DNA of 7,911 nucleotides from the NCBI GenBank assembly GCA_017555445.1, contig JAFZGK010000089.1:1-7911 (forward strand). The letters are read 5' to 3'. The DNA comes from Bacteroidales bacterium (GTDB lineage: Bacteria; Bacteroidota; Bacteroidia; Bacteroidales; UBA932). Positions 1 to 6,137 of this stretch are shown here, piece by piece (positions within the stretch are counted from its first letter, which is position 1; every line of letters starts with the position of its first letter). The notes below the pieces were generated by a model. It did not search any database. It worked only from the letters and a program-made list of their open reading frames with translations, and was not told the origin of the DNA. The position numbers and the translations under genes were made by a program.

Positions 1-513
1 AATGGACAGACAGCTACAGCATCTGTAACATGCCGCGTGGCGAATTTTAGAGTAAATGTATCCTTTGACTATTCCATGTATGAAGCGTTTGAGGCTTTTC
101 AGCTGGATGTGCAAACAGTTTCAGCACCACCTGTTGAAGATGAATCAGAGGAAGAAGCAGAACCTTTTACTCCTAAGGTTTATCGCCGCCTTATTTTTGA
201 TCCTATCGAGCAGTCTGGATATTTCAACTTGCATCCGGAGCCGATGCACCTTCACTATAAGTTGCTTGTAAAAAATGAAGGCGCTGAAGTTTTTGTTGAA
301 TCTGGAGTTGAAGGTTACTTTGTGGATAAGGAAGAAACAGGTCCTTCGATTGTAGAGGCAGGTGATATTATCACCTTCAGAGTAAGATATGATGGAGAAG
401 TCGTTCAGAGTGATGGCGTAAAGTTTATCGTAAACGGACAGCGAAGCACAGTAGGCACTTCGCTTGAACTTCCTGGATATAACGAAGATAAAAATATAAC
501 TGAGGATGAATAG
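1..513 (+). CDS. DUF4493-like surface protein, C-terminal part (5' end outside window)
   Basis: The reading frame is open from the first base and ends at TAG 511-513, giving about 170 visible residues. A GTG at base 37 could be mistaken for a start, but the frame runs through it without a stop, so the gene begins upstream. The first visible residues (VTCRVANFRVNVSF) match a signature that recurs in the three DUF4493-like genes downstream, where a core 'AN/EN-x-K/R-V/I' strand opens the second half of the domain. An acidic, proline-containing insert (VEDESEEEAEP) follows, then a KVYRRLIFDP segment that lines up by eye with KKYKQILRYQ in the 781-aa paralogue, and a final beta-rich stretch. The protein ends soon after the domain, with no PCMD or other C-terminal module. 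By analogy with its neighbours it is probably a surface lipoprotein, but its signal peptide is not in the window. The role is unknown; fimbrial or adhesin association is inferred from context. Confidence 0.8.
   Translation, partial: NGQTATASVTCRVANFRVNVSFDYSMYEAFEAFQLDVQTVSAPPVEDESEEEAEPFTPKVYRRLIFDPIEQSGYFNLHPEPMHLHYKLLVKNEGAEVFVESGVEGYFVDKEETGPSIVEAGDIITFRVRYDGEVVQSDGVKFIVNGQRSTVGTSLELPGYNEDKNITEDE
502..513 (+). promoter_or_regulatory. Translational coupling junction: GAGG next to an overlapping start
   Basis: The ATG at 506-508 lies inside the last codons of the upstream gene, so the two genes overlap by 8 bases (506-513). GAGG at 502-505 touches the ATG directly, leaving no spacer, so it is poorly placed as a Shine-Dalgarno site. 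An in-frame TAA at 497-499 rules out any earlier ATG or GTG start. Reinitiation by ribosomes ending the upstream gene is the simplest way to start translation here; this is an inference. Confidence 0.5.
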
Positions 514-2509
514 ATTGGTCAAATACGCACTCGGCATCCTCGTGATGTTTTTGTTTTATGGATGCTCAAATATAGAATTCGATGTTCCGGAATCTTTGCG
601 AATGCAGGAATATCCGATTCTTCTTCATGTGACAGAATCTGAAGAAACCAAGATTACAAACAGTCAGAATACACTGTCATGGGAGTCGGATGATATCATT
701 CAGCTTACTGCAATAGCAGATGGTATAGAACAGGCAGACACGATTGCAGTAACAGAACTTCAATGCTTTACAATTGATGAGAATAATTCATCAAAAGCCT
801 CATTCTCAGGCTTCGTCAGTCTTAGAAATTCTCCCCGTGACTGTTATTTCACATATCCTGCAGGTGCAGCTATGTCAGTAGATCCGTCATCAGGATTGGT
901 CAAGGCCATTTATGCGCAGCAGGATGGAACTCACAAACCATTCTTATATGGTAAATCCGAGTATCCGGAAGATCCTACTGCAGGAATGAATGTGGGGTTG
1001 CATCATATTGGTGCTGTCCTTGAAATCGATATCCAGGTTGAAGGTGTGACAAAAATATCTTTTGTCGGAAACAAACTGGAGAAGCTTTCGCCGATTTCCA
1101 TCAATCCGGATGATCATAGTCTGGTTATGCCGAGCGAAGCGGTGACGCAGATTACTGTTCCTGTTCAGAGTAAAGGAAAAACATATCTTTTTGTGCCTCC
1201 AGTCAATCTGGAGAGGGGTTTTTCACTGATCTGTTCAAATGCAGATGCTACAAAATATTTCATCAAGAGCTATAGTGGTAGCGGTGCAAATGGTGGTTAT
1301 GATTTTTCTTCTCTCGCTAAGAGGGGAACAATGATTCCGTTGGAAGTAGACGGAGAATTTGTGAATTTCTCAGTTACTACAACTGACTTGAGCTATACTC
1401 ATAACAAGAACACAGACAATCTGTTGACAGGAACAAGTGTCTATTTCAAAATGAATCTTACAGGTAGTTCCAACAAGCTTATAGAAGGATGGGGGGCGGA
1501 TCTCTATGATTCAGATAGAGTCAAGATTCGTAGCATATCGTCTGAAGCAAAAATACCGAATGGAGAGATTGTTATGGAGGATAACGAAAATGCCCGGCCA
1601 CTTTTGAAGAGGGGAAAATACACGTTGGCACCATATTATATTATGTATGGATCCAAGATTTCGTTGGATAGTCAGAATATAGATATTGCTGATTCTGGAG
1701 CATTCATTGAGGTTGATGGTATTACTTCTTATGATAAATATAAGAACAATAATTTAGGTGACCCTAACGAATTGAGTAAGCGCCTGACTATAGAGGGAAT
1801 AAAAGTTTCTACAAACGTAGATCTCAGTATAATGAAGAATTATAGCGTAACCTTGGGTGGTATATCACTTGGTAATTATAATTCTCTTACCATCAAAGAT
1901 GGAGTAATGACTGCAATATATGCTAACCAGACAAAAAGTGAATTTGGAACCTATCAGATAAAGGCTTCGTTTGATATCGGTAACTTGAATTTCGTAGCAA
2001 GAAAGGATTGTCATATTACAGGCTTACCATATACGGCGGATTTTGCCGAAGGCAACCCTACGGGATGGACTCCTGCATGGGGATTTGTAAGCGCTAGTTA
2101 TAGTAATGCTAGAGTTGTTCTAAGAGGTAAATCAGCAGTAAGAACTCCAAAATTTTATATTCCGGAAACGACAATAGAGGTTCTTACTTATAGTGATTGC
2201 AGACATAATGTTACTGGTTCATGGGGACGCAAAGGTACAGCTACATTATATATCGCATCATGTGCAGCAGGTGCTACAGATATTCCGAATGAAGAAACGT
2301 CGCTGGTATTCGATACAAATTATTATCAGGCGGAGGGATCTTTTGATGATGTGAGCGGCTTTGACAGAAAAGGCTACTTGATTTGTAATACTTCCTTGAC
2401 GTTGAGCACATCTAAGCCATCTTTGATGTTTAGTACCTCCCTAGGCAGCTCTTACCTGGGATCTAATACTTTGGTTTCTTTCGGTCATAAAATAGAATAT
2501 AAAAAATAA
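506..2509 (+). CDS. Fimbrillin-like surface lipoprotein with jelly-roll-like C-terminus
   Basis: This 667-aa protein starts with a type II signal peptide: a basic N-terminus (MNRLVKY), a hydrophobic stretch and a lipobox-like FYGC with the lipidated cysteine at residue 20. Residues about 35-285 resemble the fimbrillin-like families of Bacteroidales: a first strand (YPILLHV), a TK-type basic position at K49, a 'LSWESDDIIQL' segment matching the usual W-x-x-x-D-x-I motif, a 'SFSGF...YFTYPAG' segment, and a half-domain ending near 'GTMIPLEVDG'. Residues about 286-505 are beta-rich and may hold two Ig-like units. Residues about 507-667 begin 'LPYTADFAEGNPTGWT', an opening typical of jelly-roll or cleaved-adhesin-like domains, and contain no recognised catalytic motif. 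It is the only protein here that does not look like DUF4493. It lies between two DUF4493 genes, overlapping the first by 8 bases and 10 bases before the next. The likely role is an outer-membrane-anchored fimbrial subunit, tip or adhesin. The lipoprotein call is strong, the fimbrillin call moderate, and the Ig-like call weak. Confidence 0.85.
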   Translation: MNRLVKYALGILVMFLFYGCSNIEFDVPESLRMQEYPILLHVTESEETKITNSQNTLSWESDDIIQLTAIADGIEQADTIAVTELQCFTIDENNSSKASFSGFVSLRNSPRDCYFTYPAGAAMSVDPSSGLVKAIYAQQDGTHKPFLYGKSEYPEDPTAGMNVGLHHIGAVLEIDIQVEGVTKISFVGNKLEKLSPISINPDDHSLVMPSEAVTQITVPVQSKGKTYLFVPPVNLERGFSLICSNADATKYFIKSYSGSGANGGYDFSSLAKRGTMIPLEVDGEFVNFSVTTTDLSYTHNKNTDNLLTGTSVYFKMNLTGSSNKLIEGWGADLYDSDRVKIRSISSEAKIPNGEIVMEDNENARPLLKRGKYTLAPYYIMYGSKISLDSQNIDIADSGAFIEVDGITSYDKYKNNNLGDPNELSKRLTIEGIKVSTNVDLSIMKNYSVTLGGISLGNYNSLTIKDGVMTAIYANQTKSEFGTYQIKASFDIGNLNFVARKDCHITGLPYTADFAEGNPTGWTPAWGFVSASYSNARVVLRGKSAVRTPKFYIPETTIEVLTYSDCRHNVTGSWGRKGTATLYIASCAAGATDIPNEETSLVFDTNYYQAEGSFDDVSGFDRKGYLICNTSLTLSTSKPSLMFSTSLGSSYLGSNTLVSFGHKIEYKK

Positions 2510-2519
2510 TCATTTATAG

Positions 2520-4865
2520 ATGAAAAACTTAGGATTTTTAACCATTCTGCTGACAGTTATTCTGTCGTCATGCGCAAAGAGCAATCTGGATCAGCCGTTT
2601 ACTGATTCAGAAGGTGAAGGCCTGCTGCAGTTAGGTCTTTCGGTGGATGAAACCCTGCAGATAGTTCAGAGCAAGGCATCAGAGATGTCTTCTGAAATTG
2701 TTCCTGCGGCAGATGATTTTTATGTGGAATTGTACAGATTCTACAAATGGGTAGACAAAAAAGGTAAGGAGGCAAAAGATCCTACCTGGAACCGTCTCCA
2801 TTTCAGTACATTTGCTGAGCTGTTCACATCTCCGGATGTGGAGGAAGGTGAGGAATCCGCAGAAAGAACTTTTGTGCCTATTCGCGTGAATGGAGGATCA
2901 TGGAAGGCTGTCGCATTTCATGGTGACTCCACCGCCTGCGGTTTTGATAAGCCGTATTTCAGAGCGGAGAAGGAGTTCATCGTGGACGGAGGTCTTAAGG
3001 AGGACGGAACACCTAATGTAACAGTTGTGGATCTTGAAGCAAAGGTTGAGAATGTGAGGATCACCGTCAACTTTGATGAGACTGTATCAGGATCATTCTA
3101 TGACTATTTCGTGCGTTTTGCCCGTACTGACACCAGTGCTACAGCAGGAAATGCAAAGAACAAGAAATACAAGCAGATTCTTCGCTATCAGAAGGATGAG
3201 ACCAGAGACGCATATATGATGCCTACTGACAGCCTTCAGATCCAATTCATGGCTCAGTATGAGTATAACGATGAGAATTCATGGAAGTATGCGACCCTGG
3301 GTAATATGAAGGTTAATCCGAATGATCATATTACTATCAATCTCAGTGTCAATCCAAGACATGGAAGTCTTGATGTAAACATCACAACTGATGAGAATAT
3401 CGTAAAGGAAACTACTGAAGTAGAGATACTTGAAATGTGGGCTCCGCAGAATCCTCCTCAGATTGTCGCTGCCGGTTTTACTAATGGAGATCACGCCGTG
3501 GTGGAGGGTGATATGACAGGAAACAATGCAACAGTTTCTGTACTTGCACGCGGAGGTCTCAAGAACTTTTTTGTAAAGTTCGAGTCGGAATATCTTGCTC
3601 AGGCAGGCATCGATATTCCTCTTGGTGTGGAGATAGATCTCGCAAACCCGACAGCAGACCAGTCTCTTCTTGGCAAGCTGGAGGCAGCAGGACTTACATG
3701 GATGGATGACATGCTTGGCTCGCGCAGACTTACATACCTTACTATGACTGACCTTTTTGCCAGAATCAATGAACTTAATCCGTCATTGACTGTTGCCAGA
3801 AATCTTTTCACAATGACAATTCGTGTCGTGGATGAGGTTGGCCATGAGACAGAAAAGGTACTCACATCTACTGCATATCCTATCACTCAGACTCTTGTAA
3901 TTGATGAGGGCAATGTGTGGGCTAAGAAGATCGTTTCTCCAACACTTAAGGTCGAGAGGGGAGTGAGCAGCCTCTATATGCTTCAGATCAGCGCAGATGG
4001 TCAGTCGTGGAGTGACCCTAAGACGTTTGTTTCAGTAAAGGATAATAATCTTGATTACGGCACCTTGACAGCTAATCCATCTACAACTTATTATTTCAGA
4101 ACTATTTATAACAATAATCCGAATCTTATCTCAAACGTTGTCACGGTTACGACAGAATCAGAACAGCAGGTCGGTAATCCAGGATTCGAGTATTGGCGTA
4201 CAGATGTTCTGACAGTAAAAAGGTGGTTTGATACAGAAGATAGAGAATGGTATCTTCCTTCATTATCAGGAGATAATGATCCGTGGTGGGCAGTGAACAG
4301 TAGGAAGACAATGCCAAGCAGTACGACTCCGGAAGAATTTAATTTCAAGGTTTTCCCTTGTGCGGCATATTCTACAGACAGACATTCTGGAGAACGATCA
4401 GCAATGGTATATACTGTCAGTGTCAATGATTATAATATCAGTAGTACATCATTAGGAACCCCGGTTCCTGGCGAAATCTGGATAGGAAAAGCTGATGACA
4501 GTGGTAATCATGCATCAGATGGTCATGCATTTGCCAACCGTCCTTCATCCCTTCAGTTCTACTATAAATATAGCACCCCTTTCAATGAATCATTCGTGGT
4601 GTCTTGTGTGTTGAAAGACTCTGCAGGCAATGAGATCGCCAGAGGAGATATTTCAGACGGCTCCGCTGCAGGCGAGTGGACACTATGTGAACTGCCGTTG
4701 GTATACTCAAAGCTGAACGTTAAAGCAGCCAGCATATACATAAGCTTCAAGTCTTGCGCTGCAGGTTCCATCAATATGAATTCTACAATGGAGATTGCAG
4801 GTAGAAATCAGACTTCGCACTTAGGCTCTACCTTGAAGATTGATGATGTAAAGCTTATCTACTAA
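2520..4865 (+). CDS. DUF4493 and PCMD-domain surface lipoprotein
   Basis: This 781-aa protein has a clear lipoprotein signal (hydrophobic run, then LSSC with Cys18). Residues about 34-290 form a DUF4493-like domain: first strand LLQLGLSV, K52, then the recurring 'EAKVENVRITVNF' core at about 173-185 and a closing 'HITINLSV...GSLDVNITT' at 270-290. Residues about 310-455 are a module apparently shared with the next two genes, with GLKNFFVKF, an IDL-NP turn and a 'MTIRVVDEVG' strand. Residues about 465-546 resemble a fibronectin type III or Ig linker (ISADGQSW, NPSTTYYFRTIY). Residues about 552-781 match the PCMD pattern: GNPGFEYWR, paired tryptophans DPWWAVNS, GERSAMV, FANRPSSLQFYYKY and a terminal LKIDDVKLIY. 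PCMD is named as a putative carbohydrate-metabolism domain, but I see no catalytic residues I can assign, so sugar binding is at least as likely. The start is the only ATG beside the signal peptide, 10 bases after the previous stop. GC drops near base 4020, inside the linker domain. Confidence 0.88.
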   Translation: MKNLGFLTILLTVILSSCAKSNLDQPFTDSEGEGLLQLGLSVDETLQIVQSKASEMSSEIVPAADDFYVELYRFYKWVDKKGKEAKDPTWNRLHFSTFAELFTSPDVEEGEESAERTFVPIRVNGGSWKAVAFHGDSTACGFDKPYFRAEKEFIVDGGLKEDGTPNVTVVDLEAKVENVRITVNFDETVSGSFYDYFVRFARTDTSATAGNAKNKKYKQILRYQKDETRDAYMMPTDSLQIQFMAQYEYNDENSWKYATLGNMKVNPNDHITINLSVNPRHGSLDVNITTDENIVKETTEVEILEMWAPQNPPQIVAAGFTNGDHAVVEGDMTGNNATVSVLARGGLKNFFVKFESEYLAQAGIDIPLGVEIDLANPTADQSLLGKLEAAGLTWMDDMLGSRRLTYLTMTDLFARINELNPSLTVARNLFTMTIRVVDEVGHETEKVLTSTAYPITQTLVIDEGNVWAKKIVSPTLKVERGVSSLYMLQISADGQSWSDPKTFVSVKDNNLDYGTLTANPSTTYYFRTIYNNNPNLISNVVTVTTESEQQVGNPGFEYWRTDVLTVKRWFDTEDREWYLPSLSGDNDPWWAVNSRKTMPSSTTPEEFNFKVFPCAAYSTDRHSGERSAMVYTVSVNDYNISSTSLGTPVPGEIWIGKADDSGNHASDGHAFANRPSSLQFYYKYSTPFNESFVVSCVLKDSAGNEIARGDISDGSAAGEWTLCELPLVYSKLNVKAASIYISFKSCAAGSINMNSTMEIAGRNQTSHLGSTLKIDDVKLIY

Positions 4866-4890
4866 CCTGATAATTAAAAAAGTACAATAT
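4866..4890 (+). promoter_or_regulatory. A/T-rich leader before the 412-aa lipoprotein gene
   Basis: This 25-base gap, the longest between genes in the window, contains TAATTAAAAAAG followed by ACAATAT just before the ATG. It has no purine-rich Shine-Dalgarno motif. An A-rich, unstructured leader fits the usual Bacteroidota mode of translation initiation. I see no inverted repeat that would make a terminator, and no convincing promoter, so the operon probably reads through. Confidence 0.4.
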
Positions 4891-6129
4891 ATGAAAAAGA
4901 TTCTTTTACTGACCATGGCATCTGCCATTTGTCTGGTGTCATGCAGGAACACATCCTTGGATACAGTCGAGGAAACCGGTACTCTTTCATTGAAGATCGC
5001 TGAGTTGACTGACTATATCACAGTTGAGACTAAGTCTGAAACTTCTATTGACTATACTGATGTCAATAACTATGACGTGGTAATTGACGGACCAACCAAG
5101 TTGTCTAAGAAGTTCAGCGAGTTTGCGGGACGAGTAGTAGAGCTTGGTTCAGGTTCATACACAATTACAGTCACTTCTCCAGCTACAGAGCCTGCTGCTT
5201 TTGAGCAGCCTATCTATCAGGCAGTTGAAAACTTTGAAATTAGAGCAGGTGAGGTTACTCCGCTTGAACTCGTATGTTCTCCTGCAAACTGTAAGGTAAC
5301 TATCGAACTTTCAGATAACTTCAAGAAGGAATTGTCTACCTATGAGGTGACAATAGGCAATGGTCTTGGTGAGCTTGTATGGACAAAGGATGCAAACAAG
5401 AATGACTTTGCTTCAGAAAAGGCAGGTTATTTCCTTGCTCGTGGTCTTGAGGTCAAGGTAATGGGCCATAGGGCGATCGATGACACAGAGGCTACAGCAG
5501 TATATTATGTGAAGAATCCTATGCCAGGAGAACATCATATAATCAGTCTTGACGCCAAGGTTACCGGTCAGATCGGTGGTATTACGATCGATGTCCAGAC
5601 ACAGTTCAATGAGGTCAATAATGACGTGAATGTCGGTGGCCTTGATGAGTCTTATGTTGACCGTCCTGATTTTGATGGCTCTGAGGATGATGAGGAAGAG
5701 ACTGAAGGTAACATGAATACAATAGTTTGGACTGGCAATGAAATATTTGAGCCAATGAATATCACTTCAGCAAGCACTATTCAGATGGTAATTTCAATGC
5801 CTGCAGGTATCAAGACATTCGTTGTCGAGGTCAGCGATAACTTTAAGGGTGCAATAGCAGAGATTACAGATGGTGGTGTTGATTACATCGATCTGATCAA
5901 TGACCCGGTAATTTGTGATAATTTTGCAGATACACCGCTTCTGACCGGTGATGAAATATATGACCAGACGGAGATTCTGTTTGACCTCAGTACATTTGTT
6001 CCACTTCTATGTGAAGCAGCTCCAGGCTATACAGTTGACTTTATATTACAAGCTACAGATATGAATGATAAGCCTCTTCTTTTCATGGGTGACGTTCCTG
6101 TAGTGACATTGATTACACCAGCAAAATAA
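4891..6129 (+). CDS. DUF4493 surface lipoprotein without PCMD domain
   Basis: This 412-aa protein begins MKKILLLT and has the lipobox LVSC with Cys18. Residues about 30-245 are the most canonical DUF4493-like domain in the window: GTLSLKIAEL, VETKS at 45-49, an 'ELGSGSYTITVTSP' strand-turn, 'AFEQPIYQAVENFEIRAGE', then the core 'VCSPANCKVTIELSDNF' at 128-144 and closing 'HHIISLDAKV...GGITIDV'. A strongly acidic hinge (GSEDDEEETEG, 263-273) then leads to residues about 280-412, which resemble the middle module of the two flanking DUF4493/PCMD proteins (GIKTFVVEV, YIDLIND, LFDLSTFVPLL, VDFILQATD). The protein stops where those paralogues continue into linker and PCMD domains, so it looks like a short form of the same architecture. 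It lies between two PCMD-bearing paralogues, 25 bases after one and 8 before the other. It is probably a surface-anchored partner or structural subunit; no enzymatic motif is seen. Confidence 0.87.
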   Translation: MKKILLLTMASAICLVSCRNTSLDTVEETGTLSLKIAELTDYITVETKSETSIDYTDVNNYDVVIDGPTKLSKKFSEFAGRVVELGSGSYTITVTSPATEPAAFEQPIYQAVENFEIRAGEVTPLELVCSPANCKVTIELSDNFKKELSTYEVTIGNGLGELVWTKDANKNDFASEKAGYFLARGLEVKVMGHRAIDDTEATAVYYVKNPMPGEHHIISLDAKVTGQIGGITIDVQTQFNEVNNDVNVGGLDESYVDRPDFDGSEDDEEETEGNMNTIVWTGNEIFEPMNITSASTIQMVISMPAGIKTFVVEVSDNFKGAIAEITDGGVDYIDLINDPVICDNFADTPLLTGDEIYDQTEILFDLSTFVPLLCEAAPGYTVDFILQATDMNDKPLLFMGDVPVVTLITPAK

Positions 6130-6132
6130 AGG
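6128..6132 (+). promoter_or_regulatory. Shine-Dalgarno-like AAAGG for the last gene
   Basis: AAAGG overlaps the final two bases of the preceding stop codon and lies 5 bases before the ATG at 6138. This is the only start in the window with a purine motif at a usable distance. Strong Shine-Dalgarno use is uncommon in Bacteroidota, so its contribution is uncertain. Confidence 0.35.
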
Positions 6133-6137
6133 TACTG

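Noticed and set aside
37..39. GTG as the start of the first gene
   Set aside because: The same frame is open back to base 1 and encodes family-typical residues (VTCR) upstream of the GTG, so this is an internal valine codon.
145..537. Reverse-strand open frame of 130 residues
   Set aside because: It lies opposite two well-supported genes, and its product has no recognisable domain or family pattern.
3279..4774. Several reverse-strand open frames of 70-106 residues (3279-3494, 3599-3886, 4106-4426, 4562-4774)
   Set aside because: All lie antisense to the continuous 781-aa gene, whose domains are recognisable throughout; none of the products resembles a protein family.
4173..4865. Calling the PCMD domain a glycoside hydrolase
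   Set aside because: The domain name suggests carbohydrate metabolism, but no assignable catalytic acid pair or known hydrolase motif is visible, so enzymatic function is not claimed.
4866..4890. Possible terminator or promoter between the 781-aa and 412-aa genes
   Set aside because: There is no inverted repeat, and no convincing pair of Bacteroidota promoter elements in 25 bases; the A-rich run fits a translation leader better.
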